A DNA stretch of 64,000 nt from Candidatus Gastranaerophilales bacterium (GTDB lineage Bacteria; Cyanobacteriota; Vampirovibrionia; Gastranaerophilales; Gastranaerophilaceae): assembly GCA_944325835.1 (NCBI GenBank), contig CALVBO010000004.1, forward strand, positions 1-64,000. Direction: 5' to 3'. The notes under the pieces were generated by a model. The model was given only the letters and a program-made list of their open reading frames with translations, was not told the DNA's origin and did not search any database. A program made the translations under genes and the position numbers. Numbering within the stretch: position 1 is the stretch's first letter; the number at the start of each line of letters is the position of its first letter. Positions 7,823-15,847 of this stretch are shown piece after piece.

Positions 7823-7969
7823 ATGATGACTACGGAAAACGTAAACGAAGCTGGGGCAAAAATTTTTGAGGGATTATTGGAAGAAGATATCAAATCAGTT
7901 GATATGTCAGTTCCTTTACAAACTTTATTTGATGACTTTATGACCTATATCTCAAAAGTTGAGGTTTAA
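7823..7969 (+). CDS. Small acidic hypothetical protein
   Basis: A 48-residue open frame starting MMTTENVNEAGAK with a good AAGGAG site 8 nt upstream and a clean terminator after it, both supporting a real gene. The peptide is acidic and probably helical with no membrane segment. It lacks any family I recognise. It is divergent from infC and isolated by the repeat that follows. Confidence 0.55.
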   Translation: MMTTENVNEAGAKIFEGLLEEDIKSVDMSVPLQTLFDDFMTYISKVEV

Positions 7970-8000
7970 AAAGGTCTCGAAATTCGTTTACAAAACATTA

Positions 8001-8029
8001 CAGGCACCCTTAAAAGGTGCCTGTTTTTA
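8001..8029 (+). terminator. Intrinsic terminator
   Basis: CAGGCACC pairs with GGTGCCTG around a short loop, followed by five T. It ends the 48-residue gene and directly abuts the next repeat. Confidence 0.85.
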
Positions 8030-8030
8030 T

Positions 8031-8271
8031 TGTCCGAGAAAGACTCGCGCCCGGCTGAGCCGGAGCCATACTTGTATTAATCGTTACCGTGAGCGTATAA
8101 CCCAAGTGTGGAAGCCACTCAGTGGCCGAGTCTTTTGAGTGGCGTATTAGACAGCACTCTGCCGAGAAAAACAGTCCAGTGAACTGTTTTTCGAGAGGGA
8201 AGCGCACGGCTCGCGGTTCAGCGCGAGTCGAGCAAGAAGCGAGGCGGAGCGGCGGAGAACTGCTTTTTATT
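8031..8271 (+). repeat. Family A structured repeat, copy 3 (long form)
   Basis: Starts TGTCCGAG and ends ACTGCTTTTTAT. Outer stem AAAGACTCG/CGAGTCTTT differs from copy 1 by a compensated change. It keeps the TATAC-type inner arm and one CCAGTGA hairpin. A CTCGC hairpin is interrupted by an extra purine-rich stretch. It ends about 20 nt upstream of the TPR-gene promoter. Confidence 0.85.
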
Positions 8272-8288
8272 TCGCCGGACTGTACAGG

Positions 8289-8317
8289 TTACATATTTGC
8301 GCTTATTGTGGTATACT
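8289..8317 (+). promoter_or_regulatory. Promoter of the TPR gene
   Basis: TTACAT (8289-8294), a 17-nt spacer and TATACT (8312-8317) lie just after repeat copy 3 and about 20 nt before the start codon. Confidence 0.55.
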
Positions 8318-8338
8318 CTTTTAAAAAGGGAGCGTGTC

Positions 8339-10453
8339 ATGATAAGAAGAGTCTTAATATCTGCGATGTGTCTGGGGGTATTTTCAACGGCGGCATTTGC
8401 CGGCTTTGGCGAACATTATGCTTTAGGGCAGGAATATTTGTCAAATTATCAGTTTTCGAGCGCCATTTTAGAGTTTCAGAATGCCCTGAAAATTAATTTT
8501 ATGGATAATTCAGCCAGAATAGGGTTGGTTAATTCTTATCTGGCAAACGGCTCTTTTCTCGCGAATAAGAATAAGGATTATCAGGGCGCGGCCGATTGTT
8601 ACAGAAGCGCTTTATTTTATCTTCTGTACTTTCCGACTGGCAACGCGACTAACCAGTCTAGTTCGGCGGTTGGTCAGGTTCGGAAAAATCTGGAAACCTG
8701 TCTTGATACAATTAAGTTCGACCGCTCTCCTGAAAATAGGTTTACAACTGCGAAGCAGCTAAGGGCGGAAGGAAAATTCGCGGCTGCAGGGTATGAATTT
8801 ATGCAGTCGCTGGGTGATAGGGCTTATGTTAAAGACAGCTTTGAGCAGATGGGCGATTTGATGAAGCTTTTGCGCAACAATCCGAAATCTGTTGAATATT
8901 ACAGAAAAGCGGTTGCGCTTGCGCCGGAGGATACTGATTTAAGGCTTTCTTATGCTAAAATGCTGGATTTGACCGGTAATGAGGATGAAGCGGTTAAGGA
9001 GTTTAATTTTGTTCTTTCGCGTGTTGAGGATGAGCCGGAAGTACTTTATTCTCTGGAGAGAATTTATAAGAAAAAGCTTGACCAGTCGCCATCAGACGCG
9101 AATGTTACGACAAATTTAGGCGCAATTTTGCAGAAACAGGGTAAATTTGACGAGGCGCTTGCATATTATGCGAAAGCCGAACAGCTTGACAAGACCAATG
9201 TAAATGCGCGGCTTAATGTCGGAACCCTTTATCAGCAGAAGAAGGATTATAAAAAGGCGCTTGAGGCGTACGATTCCATACTGTTAATTTATCCTAAGAA
9301 CGTTCAGGCGAACCTTTATAAAGCGCAGACACTTGAAGAAACCGGCAGAACGCAGGAGGCAATAAGTTTATATGAAAAAGTTCTTGCGCTGGATCCAAAC
9401 AACAATACGGCAGGGTATCAGTTGAAAAATATTTTGCGCACAACTCTTTCTACACCGGAATTTGTTGATTATGTGAAGAAGCATTCTACAAGCGGCAAAC
9501 CGGCAGATGAGCTTTATTTGTATGCACTTGATTTGCACAAGGAAAATAAGCTTGACGATGCAATAGCTATATATAAAGAAGTTATTGCAATGTCGCCGAA
9601 TGCGGAAGTTTACGTAAATCTTGCGATTGCATTGAGCCAGAAAAAGGATTATAACAATGCGGTTTCAATGTTGAAGATTGCACAGAGCAAGTTCCCTGAT
9701 AATGCGCAGGTTAAGGAAACACTTAATTCTATTTACGGCGAAGTTAATGATATTAAACTTACAAAAGCGTCTGAGTACTATAACGCCGGTCAGTATGAAG
9801 AGGCGTTGAAGATTTATTCCGGAATAACGCCGATGACAGAAGATATAATGCTGACGATTGCGACCTGCTGGCAAAATCTGGATAATACGCAGGAGGCTTT
9901 GAACGCGTATAAAAAAGCGTTTGAACTTAATCCAAACAGTGCGGATACGGCGTATTATATAGCAACGATTTTGATTGATAATGAAAATTCTAAAGAAGAA
10001 GGGATTCAATATCTGAATAAAGCGCTTGCGCTGGATCCGGATAATCAGGACGCAAAGCAGCTTCAGGCATATTTGAACGAGCAGGGAGAGATGCAGAATC
10101 TAGAAACCGCAATGAACCTTTTTGAGCAGGAAAAATATGATGAAAGTCTTGCAATGCTTGATACAATTATCGCAAAAAATCCACAGAACGCATACGCTCT
10201 TTACTACCGCGGAATGATTTATGACGCTAAGGAGAAATTTGCGGAAGCGATTAAAGATTACGAGCTTGCTGTTAAGTTAAATAACGAATTATTTATAGTG
10301 AACTATCTTTTAGGGGTTGATTATGATACACTGAATAAGTCGCAGGAAGCGCTTAAGAATTACGAAGCGTTTCTGGCGAACTATCAGGACGAGGATGATT
10401 TCAAAGCCTACGCCCGCAGTCGTGTAAAAGATATCAAAGGCGGCGCAGAGTAG
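8339..10453 (+). CDS. Secreted tetratricopeptide-repeat protein
   Basis: A 704-residue protein from ATG 8339, chosen because it follows GGGAG and begins a clear Sec signal peptide (MIRRVLISAMCLGVF, likely cleaved after AFA). The remainder is a long solenoid of TPR units of 34 residues, for example ATNLGAILQKQGKFDEALAY and KALALDPDN repeats, with about 15 units. TPR solenoids act as protein-binding scaffolds, so a periplasmic or envelope-assembly role is plausible but the partner is unknown. Its last 18 codons plus stop are duplicated in tandem downstream, and dusB follows after that array. Confidence 0.85.
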   Translation: MIRRVLISAMCLGVFSTAAFAGFGEHYALGQEYLSNYQFSSAILEFQNALKINFMDNSARIGLVNSYLANGSFLANKNKDYQGAADCYRSALFYLLYFPTGNATNQSSSAVGQVRKNLETCLDTIKFDRSPENRFTTAKQLRAEGKFAAAGYEFMQSLGDRAYVKDSFEQMGDLMKLLRNNPKSVEYYRKAVALAPEDTDLRLSYAKMLDLTGNEDEAVKEFNFVLSRVEDEPEVLYSLERIYKKKLDQSPSDANVTTNLGAILQKQGKFDEALAYYAKAEQLDKTNVNARLNVGTLYQQKKDYKKALEAYDSILLIYPKNVQANLYKAQTLEETGRTQEAISLYEKVLALDPNNNTAGYQLKNILRTTLSTPEFVDYVKKHSTSGKPADELYLYALDLHKENKLDDAIAIYKEVIAMSPNAEVYVNLAIALSQKKDYNNAVSMLKIAQSKFPDNAQVKETLNSIYGEVNDIKLTKASEYYNAGQYEEALKIYSGITPMTEDIMLTIATCWQNLDNTQEALNAYKKAFELNPNSADTAYYIATILIDNENSKEEGIQYLNKALALDPDNQDAKQLQAYLNEQGEMQNLETAMNLFEQEKYDESLAMLDTIIAKNPQNAYALYYRGMIYDAKEKFAEAIKDYELAVKLNNELFIVNYLLGVDYDTLNKSQEALKNYEAFLANYQDEDDFKAYARSRVKDIKGGAE

Positions 10454-10650
10454 AAAAAAGCCTACGCCCGCAGTCGTGTGAAGGATATCAAAAGCGGTGC
10501 AGATTAGAAAAAAGCCTACGCCCGCAGTCGTGTGAAGGATATCAAAAGCGGTGCAGATTAGAAAAAAGCCTACGCCCGCAGTCGTGTAAAGGATATCAAA
10601 AGCGGTGCAGATTAGAAAAAAGCCTACGCCCGCAGTCGTGTAAAGGATTT
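10402..10650 (+). repeat. 54-bp tandem repeat copied from the TPR gene 3' end
   Basis: The C-terminal codons of the TPR gene (AYARSRVKDIK...stop) recur in tandem. TAG stops fall at 10451, 10505, 10559 and 10613, exactly 54 bp apart, so the frame is kept and each unit re-creates the stop. A fifth, shortened copy runs into the GTG start of dusB. No other gene lies in the array. Confidence 0.95.
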
Positions 10651-10655
10651 AAAGA

Positions 10656-11618
10656 GTGCACAATAAACAACTTGCCCCATTAATTTCAAGCCGAGTATCG
10701 CTGGCGCCTATGGCGGGAGTGACGGATTTAGTGCTGCGCGATCTGGTTAGAGAGTATTCAAAAACCTGCCTTATCACGACAGAGATGATAAGTTCGGAGC
10801 TTTTGAACCAGAAGAACAGGGAAACCGAAATGACGGATTTGCGGGAAAATCATCATCCGATAGCGTTTCAGGTAAGCGGTCATAAGCCGGATTTGATAAG
10901 GAAATCGGCAGTAATGTTGTCGCCTTTGTGCGATATTTTTGATATAAATATGGGCTGTCCTGTGAAGAAGGTTGTGGGCGGAAATGACGGAAGTGCATTG
11001 ATGAGAACCCCGGAGCTTGCTGCGGAACTGGTTAAAGCTGCAAAAGAGGGGACGGAAAAGCCAGTTAGTGTTAAGTTTCGATTAGGGTTTACGGCCAGCG
11101 AGATGAACTTTGTTGAGTTCGGACAAAAAATGCAGGAAGCCGGCGCGGATTTTATAACTATCCACGGTCGCACGCGTTCCCAGATGTATAGCGGACAGGC
11201 TGACTGGAAAAGTATTCGCAGGTTGAAAGAAAATGTTGATATTCCGGTCTTTGCCAATGGTGATGTAGTATCAGTTGAAACCGCAATTCAGTGTCTTGAA
11301 GAGAGCGGTGCAGACGGGGTGGCAATCGGGCGCGGGGTTCTTGGTGATCCTTCTTTGATACACCGTGTTGAACATTATCTGCGCACGGGTGAAATTTTAC
11401 CGGAGCCTACTCTGGAAGAAAAAATTGATATTTTAATTCATCATTTGAAAATGGAAGTAGAATTTCGCGGTGAGGATATTGGCGTGAAGTTTATGCGTAA
11501 GTTTTTCCCATATTATATTTCGGGTGTAAAAAACGCAGCAAAAATTCGCGCGGCAATAGTTCTTGAGGATAACGTGCAAAAAATTATAGAAACGCTGGAA
11601 GAACTAAAAATCCGTTAG
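10656..11618 (+). CDS. dusB: tRNA-dihydrouridine synthase, DusB type
   Basis: A 320-residue FMN enzyme that reduces specific uridines in the D-loop of tRNA using NADPH. The TIM-barrel landmarks are LAPMAGVTD near the start, the catalytic Cys in DINMGCPVKKV, KFRLGF, the FMN-phosphate region IHGRTRSQMYSG, and FANGDV with AIGRG near the end. Length is normal. The start is GTG at 10656, formed at the edge of the 54-bp repeat array; no better start or clear ribosome site is visible. Translation may depend on the upstream TPR gene. Product confident. Confidence 0.93.
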   Translation: MHNKQLAPLISSRVSLAPMAGVTDLVLRDLVREYSKTCLITTEMISSELLNQKNRETEMTDLRENHHPIAFQVSGHKPDLIRKSAVMLSPLCDIFDINMGCPVKKVVGGNDGSALMRTPELAAELVKAAKEGTEKPVSVKFRLGFTASEMNFVEFGQKMQEAGADFITIHGRTRSQMYSGQADWKSIRRLKENVDIPVFANGDVVSVETAIQCLEESGADGVAIGRGVLGDPSLIHRVEHYLRTGEILPEPTLEEKIDILIHHLKMEVEFRGEDIGVKFMRKFFPYYISGVKNAAKIRAAIVLEDNVQKIIETLEELKIR

Positions 11619-11620
11619 AA

Positions 11621-11905
11621 CTACAGTGCAATGACTTCAACATTATCGAGGTTAACGCGTTGTCTGGCATGCCAGAGATCGTACTGTGTTTGTAGATCAA
11701 TCCAAAATTTTGCAGGAACTTTGAACGCTTTTTCAAGTTTTAGAGCCATTTCTGCGCTTATACCGGAATGTTTATTTAAGAGTTCGGATGCAGTATTTCT
11801 GGAAACGCCTATCTTTAGTGCAAACGCAGATACAGAAAGGTTATACGCAGGTAAATAGTCCTCTTTTAATATTTCTCCGGGGTGAGCCGGGTTGTACATT
11901 TCCAT
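11621..11905 (-). CDS. higA: HigA-type antitoxin
   Basis: A 94-residue antitoxin of the HigA family with the start block NPAHPGEILKEDYLPAY, an XRE helix-turn-helix (LSVSAFALKIGVSRNTASELL, about residues 23-43) and the terminal FWIDLQTQYDLWHAR motif. It neutralises HigB and usually represses its own operon. It is the second gene after higB, 14 nt away, the usual toxin-first order of this class. ATG with AGGAG upstream. It ends 2 nt from the convergent dusB stop. Confidence 0.93.
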   Translation of the reverse strand: MEMYNPAHPGEILKEDYLPAYNLSVSAFALKIGVSRNTASELLNKHSGISAEMALKLEKAFKVPAKFWIDLQTQYDLWHARQRVNLDNVEVIAL

Positions 11906-11919
11906 AATTATACTCCTTT

Positions 11920-12198
11920 CTAGTGGTAATCTTGGTAGTCAACAACATATACATCATTACATTTTTCATCGTATTCAAAAGTAATACGCCAATTTGCCTG
12001 AACTGTAACTGCCCAAAGTCCTTTTAGTTCTCCTTTGAGCGGGTGTAATTTATAGACGGTTAATGGCTCTAAAGATTTCATTGTATTCAATGTTGATAGT
12101 ATGCATTTTAGCTTTTCTTTGTGAATAGCCTGAATTCCTTTTGTAGAGCCTGTAAGGAAGAAATTTTCCAAACCTTTATGTTTGAAAGATTGTATCAT
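11920..12198 (-). CDS. higB: HigB-type toxin (RelE/ParE fold)
   Basis: A 92-residue ribosome-dependent mRNA interferase of the HigB family. Typical landmarks are SFKHKGLENFF near the start, the central KLHPLKGELKGLWAV and the ending WRITFEYDEKCNDVYVVDYQDYH. The promoter TTGACA-N17-TACAAT (12233-12205) ends 6 nt before the ATG and there is no ribosome site, so the mRNA is probably leaderless. Repeated ACAGGT/GGTTAC blocks in the spacer may be the HigA operator. Confidence 0.93.
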   Translation of the reverse strand: MIQSFKHKGLENFFLTGSTKGIQAIHKEKLKCILSTLNTMKSLEPLTVYKLHPLKGELKGLWAVTVQANWRITFEYDEKCNDVYVVDYQDYH

Positions 12199-12204
12199 AT
12201 TTAT

Positions 12205-12233
12205 ATTGTAACCTGTAACCAGTCACCTGTCAA
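12205..12233 (-). promoter_or_regulatory. higBA promoter and probable operator
   Basis: On the minus strand: TTGACA (12233-12228), 17-nt spacer, TACAAT (12210-12205). The spacer contains ACAGGT twice (once overlapping the -35) and GGTTAC twice, placed where repressor binding would block RNA polymerase. The operator call is inference. Confidence 0.65.
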
Positions 12234-12383
12234 GTGTTGCCCGGCGGCAAAATATGTTTTGTAGTTGAAGGTGAGCAATGTGAATACTTAAAAATAGTTC
12301 TTGAGGATGATTTCAGAAAAATTTTAGGAACACTTAATGCTTTGAAAGATGCTTGTGGAACGTGCATCTTAGGCCGAGCCTAA
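12234..12383 (+). pseudogene. Possible remnant of a small gene
   Basis: A 49-codon frame beginning GTG with no ribosome site reads ICFVVEGEQCEYLKIVLEDD and then RKILGTLNALKDACG before a stop. The composition is protein-like and KILGTLNALK loosely echoes HigB, but the frame is short and promoterless. The end resembles a degenerate family A fragment (GGCCGAGCC, then CTTTTG and GTGAG). I treat it as a possible decayed gene, not a functional one. Confidence 0.25.
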
Positions 12384-12437
12384 TTCTTTTGGGTGAGTTC
12401 TTTAGGATTAGAAAATGACACATAAGTTAACAAACTA

Positions 12438-12467
12438 TTGACATAAATATTAATTCTATGGTATAGT
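12438..12467 (+). promoter_or_regulatory. Promoter of the first prepilin gene
   Basis: TTGACA (12438-12443), 18-nt spacer and TATAGT (12462-12467) in the gene-free stretch 12384-12546, about 80 nt ahead of the start codon. The leader in between shows no further recognisable element. Confidence 0.75.
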
Positions 12468-12546
12468 ATAAAAGACGGCGGAATGCCGGAATAGTTTGTA
12501 TATTTAATTTAATGAAAGTTTGAAAAGAAAGACGAGGTATTTAACA

Positions 12547-13560
12547 ATGACAAAAAGATTCGCGTTTACTTTGGCGGAAGTCTTGATTGCTTTGGCAATT
12601 ATTGGTGTCGTTGCGGCTATGACAATCCCTACGTTCATGGCAAATACTGCAGGTGCTCAATTCAGAACAGGTTTCAAAAAAGGTATAACTGTTTTGACTC
12701 AAGCTGCTTCTGCTAACTACGCAACTGAAGGTTATGACTTTAGCGGTACTAACGGTGCTTATGGTGCTACTGATACAACAACTGCTCCTGGAGGAAACTA
12801 CAGCACAAACGCTGTAACTACTGATGATGGCAGAACTATTGGTTTTAATACAGAATCTGATGGCGACCTTGACACAACTGCTGACAGACACCCTGATACA
12901 CCATCACTTTTCCACTTATTCCAAAACAACTTGAATATGAAAAACTCGGCTGAAGTCGCTAACTATGCGGTTATGCCTGTCGATGTAGCTTTGAATTGTT
13001 TGGATGCAACCGGTGGTGAAACAATTTCTGTTCCGGGTATGGCTGATGATCAAATCGGTGTTGCTCCTGTTGCTGCTGATGATGATATTACCCGTACAGC
13101 TGTTTCCGGTGCAGCTGATAGTATTCAGGTAGGCGGCGGACTTGCAAGATTGTGTAATGGTAGAGCTTTGGCTGATGATGGTACCGGCGGTATTAACCAG
13201 GGGTATATGTTCCAGCTTGAAGACGGTATGGTATTTACCTATGACCCGGCTCAAGCATATTGCTCAGAATCTAACCCTTGCTTTGGTTATATCGATGTTA
13301 ACGGCCCAACCGGCCCTAACCGTGTAATTGCTTGCTCGGAAGAAGGCGGTGCTGACGCGTGGATTCCAACTTATGGCAGAAACGCTGATGCTGGTACTTT
13401 ATTAGCTGATTGTACTGTAGAAGCTAAAGATATTACAGATATTTATCCTGTAGTATTCTATGGTTCAACTGTAAAACCTGCTTCTATTGCTGCTAAATCA
13501 GTTCTTTATTCTAAAAAATCTAACCAAAGCGCAGCAGCAGCACCTCCAGCTGGGGGCTAA
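12547..13560 (+). CDS. Type IV prepilin-like protein
   Basis: A 337-residue protein whose first residues, MTKRFA, precede a class III (prepilin) signal: FTLAEVLIALAIIGVV with Glu at +5 and a hydrophobic helix to residue 30. The residue before the cleavage site is Ala rather than the usual Gly. The mature part is Gly/Ala/Asp-rich and low in lysine, with paired Cys and the conserved block MVFTYDPAQAYC. The start at 12547 has GAGG upstream; an earlier in-frame ATG at 12520 would only lengthen the positive leader. It probably forms or decorates a type IV pilus/pseudopilus. The next gene is a close paralogue. Confidence 0.85.
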   Translation: MTKRFAFTLAEVLIALAIIGVVAAMTIPTFMANTAGAQFRTGFKKGITVLTQAASANYATEGYDFSGTNGAYGATDTTTAPGGNYSTNAVTTDDGRTIGFNTESDGDLDTTADRHPDTPSLFHLFQNNLNMKNSAEVANYAVMPVDVALNCLDATGGETISVPGMADDQIGVAPVAADDDITRTAVSGAADSIQVGGGLARLCNGRALADDGTGGINQGYMFQLEDGMVFTYDPAQAYCSESNPCFGYIDVNGPTGPNRVIACSEEGGADAWIPTYGRNADAGTLLADCTVEAKDITDIYPVVFYGSTVKPASIAAKSVLYSKKSNQSAAAAPPAGG

Positions 13561-13592
13561 TATTAGCTTTTATTCGAAATCCGAAAATGGGG

Positions 13593-13623
13593 AAAGCGAG
13601 AGAGTTTATTCTCTCGCTTTTTG
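13593..13623 (+). terminator. Intrinsic terminator between the two prepilins
   Basis: AAAGCGAGAGA pairs with TCTCTCGCTTT, followed by T. The upstream prepilin is therefore transcribed separately, at least in part. Confidence 0.8.
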
Positions 13624-13671
13624 ATTTATTTTATGATATGGTGTTACAAAAGATAAGGAATAGTTATTTAG

Positions 13672-14652
13672 ATGAACAAAAATACAGCTTTTACTCTTGC
13701 GGAAGTTCTTATCGCTCTTGCCATTATCGGTATTGTAGCGGCGTTAACTATTCCGGCACTTATGATTGATATGAAGGCAAGAGAATTCCGTGTCGCTCTT
13801 GAAAAAGGAATAAATTCTCTGGCGCGTGCGGCAACAGCCAATTACGGACTAGCGGGGTATGATTTTTCCGGTGCAAACGGTTATTATGGCGAAGTCGGTA
13901 ATCCTAAAGCAGTTTATAGTACTGTCGGCGGAGCTAATGACGGCGCTGAAATCTTTGGGTTTGATACTCCTTCTGTTCTTAATATCGGAACTCATTCGGA
14001 TCTTTCACCTTATACAACGTCACTTTTTCATATCTGGCAGGATAATTTGAACCTGAAATCATCTAAAGAAGTTGTTAATTACGCTGTTATGCCTGCTGAT
14101 ATAACATTGAATTGTGCGAGCAGACCGAAATATACAAAAGTTCAGTTAAAAATCCCTGGTGCGCCTGAAGTTACCACTGCGACGATAAAACCGGATTTTG
14201 AAGCGCGTGAATACTGGACGCAAAGTGTTGTTCAAGGCTCCGGCGGTATTTATCCAATGTGTGAGGGCAGAACGCTTGCGCAGGGTGGTATAAATCAGGG
14301 CAGAATGTTTATGATGACAGACGGCATGGTGTTTACGTACGATCCGGCACAGGCATATTGTCTGCATACTAATCCGTGTTATGGTTATCTTGATATTAAC
14401 GGGCCGGAAGGTCCAAACCGTATGATTGCGTGTTCGGAAGGAGAGGACAGCTTTATAACCTCTTACAGTAGAAATGCACTGCCAGGGATGCTTCTGGGTA
14501 ATTGTACTGTGAAATCAAAAGATGTGACGGATATTTATCCGGTTTTGTTTTACGGTAATTCGGTAAAACCGGCGTCCTGGGCGGCGAAATCCGTGTTGTA
14601 TTCATATAAAACTAACCAGACCGGCGCTGAAGGCGAACCCGTCGCTGAGTAG
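13672..14652 (+). CDS. Type IV prepilin-like protein, tandem paralogue
   Basis: A 326-residue paralogue of the preceding gene. Signal: MNKNTA then FTLAEVLIALAIIGIVAAL, with Glu +5 and Ala at -1. It shares NYGLAGYDFSGANG, GRTLAQGGINQGRMF, MVFTYDPAQAYC, IACSEG and the Lys-poor ending with its neighbour, so the pair arose by tandem duplication and diverged substantially. AAGGA lies about 13 nt before the ATG. No pilin peptidase or assembly ATPase is in the window. Confidence 0.85.
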   Translation: MNKNTAFTLAEVLIALAIIGIVAALTIPALMIDMKAREFRVALEKGINSLARAATANYGLAGYDFSGANGYYGEVGNPKAVYSTVGGANDGAEIFGFDTPSVLNIGTHSDLSPYTTSLFHIWQDNLNLKSSKEVVNYAVMPADITLNCASRPKYTKVQLKIPGAPEVTTATIKPDFEAREYWTQSVVQGSGGIYPMCEGRTLAQGGINQGRMFMMTDGMVFTYDPAQAYCLHTNPCYGYLDINGPEGPNRMIACSEGEDSFITSYSRNALPGMLLGNCTVKSKDVTDIYPVLFYGNSVKPASWAAKSVLYSYKTNQTGAEGEPVAE

Positions 14653-14669
14653 ATTTTTAATATTTGTTG

Positions 14670-14920
14670 TATAATAATAATTATGGGTCAAGGCTTAGAC
14701 CTGTGATGCTCCCCCGCCCATACACGCATTTAACTAAGAAATCGGTGGTGAAATGGGGTGATAATATGGTTGAAATATTGGAAACAATAATAAAAGCCCT
14801 AGTAATACTAGAGCTTTTAGCTAAATTGATTTTAGCTATCTTCAACCTATAGGGTACTAAGCAAGCTCTTAACAAGACTTCTCTAATATTGTTAAGGGCT
14901 TGACCCTATATTTATATTAT
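14670..14920 (+). ncRNA. Candidate type I toxin mRNA with 5'-3' pairing
   Basis: TATAAT at 14670-14675 would start an RNA near 14684. Its first bases GGGTCAAG (14685-14692) can pair with CTTGACCC (14899-14906) near the 3' end. A competing 3' hairpin joins ATAGGGT with ACCCTAT and CTCTTAACAA with TTGTTAAG. Such mutually exclusive folding around a tiny hydrophobic reading frame is typical of type I toxin messages. The class is inferred. Confidence 0.4.
14766..14852 (+). CDS. 28-residue hydrophobic peptide, toxin-like
   Basis: The frame encodes MVEILETIIKALVILELLAK followed by LILAIFNL: one short, strongly hydrophobic helix with a few charges near its start, the size of Fst-, TisB- or Ldr-type membrane toxins. 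GGGGTG lies just upstream of the ATG. It is embedded in a highly structured transcript. No sequence family is recognised, and an antisense antitoxin has not been identified, so the toxin call is a hypothesis. Confidence 0.4.
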   Translation: MVEILETIIKALVILELLAKLILAIFNL

Positions 14921-14940
14921 TTACTATTTTATTTGGTTTG

Positions 14941-15846
14941 TCAACCCTTCACACCGGAGATGTTGAATTCATTGTCGATTTCAATGAATGTTTCGGTTGT
15001 GAGGCCGTGGTATCGGTAAACGTTTTCTATAAATTGCGGTTTAAAGTATCCCTTTTCACCCAGAATTTTTATGATGTCAGGGAGTAATTTTGCGCTTCCG
15101 GCGATAGTACCGGATTTTGAGGTGGCGCGTTCTCCGTCATAGAAAACTTCTTCATCTGCGAAGTAAATCTCGCTCAAATTACTTCTGGCAAGCGGCAGGG
15201 CATCGCTTATCAGTATAATTTTGTCCTGCGGCTTTATGCGGAAAATGAGTTCCAGAATATCGTCTGAAAGGTGAAGTCCGTCGCCTATAAGTTCAATATA
15301 AACCCCGTCGTCAATAAGTGCGGAAAGAGCGGTTTTTGTTTCGCGGTGGTTGATTTCTCCCATTGCGTTGAAGATGTGTGTGACGCCGTTGCATTTTGAC
15401 AAATCTCCGCCGAGGCAGTGACCGGCCTGAACTTTTATGCCTTTTGCTCTCAGATAGTCGATTAAGCCCAGATCCAATTCCGGCGCGAGAGTTACAATTT
15501 TGATTATCTCATCTTCTAACCGTGCGAAATTTTCAGGGGTCGGCATTAGAAAATGTTTTTCGTTATGAATTCCTTTTTTCTTAGGGTTAATAAAAACACC
15601 TTCCAGATGAACGCCTAAAATCCGCGCCATTTTTGCGTCCTGTTTTTTTGCTGCATTTTTAATTACGGCGATTTGCGTTTGAAGGTTTTCTATTGTGTCG
15701 GTGACAAGGGTCGGGAAGATTCCGCCGACACCGAGGGTATAGATTTTCTGCGAAAGCGCAAGAACCTCATCAACGCTTGCGTTGTTGAAATCAACCCCGA
15801 AAGCGCCGTGAAAATGCTGTTCAATTATGGGCTTCACTTTTAGCAT
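14941..15846 (-). CDS. nagA: N-acetylglucosamine-6-phosphate deacetylase
   Basis: A 301-residue amidohydrolase that removes acetate from GlcNAc-6-P, returning amino sugars to metabolism. Visible motifs are HFHGAFG, GVHLEGVFI, the metal-site QAGHCLG, HIFNAMGE and the catalytic Asp in ISDALP. It is about 80 residues shorter than usual at the N-terminus: the small beta-sandwich half seen in most NagA proteins is missing. The ATG at 15846 comes one base after the murE stop, so it is coupled to murE. Position behind ftsI and murE suggests a role in wall-sugar recycling. Confidence 0.85.
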   Translation of the reverse strand: MLKVKPIIEQHFHGAFGVDFNNASVDEVLALSQKIYTLGVGGIFPTLVTDTIENLQTQIAVIKNAAKKQDAKMARILGVHLEGVFINPKKKGIHNEKHFLMPTPENFARLEDEIIKIVTLAPELDLGLIDYLRAKGIKVQAGHCLGGDLSKCNGVTHIFNAMGEINHRETKTALSALIDDGVYIELIGDGLHLSDDILELIFRIKPQDKIILISDALPLARSNLSEIYFADEEVFYDGERATSKSGTIAGSAKLLPDIIKILGEKGYFKPQFIENVYRYHGLTTETFIEIDNEFNISGVKG

Positions 15847-15847
15847 A

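Noticed and set aside
12541-12891. Minus-strand frames opposite the prepilins (also 12916-13254)
   Set aside because: Ser/Thr/Cys-rich shadows created by the Ala/Gly/Thr codons of the prepilin on the other strand.
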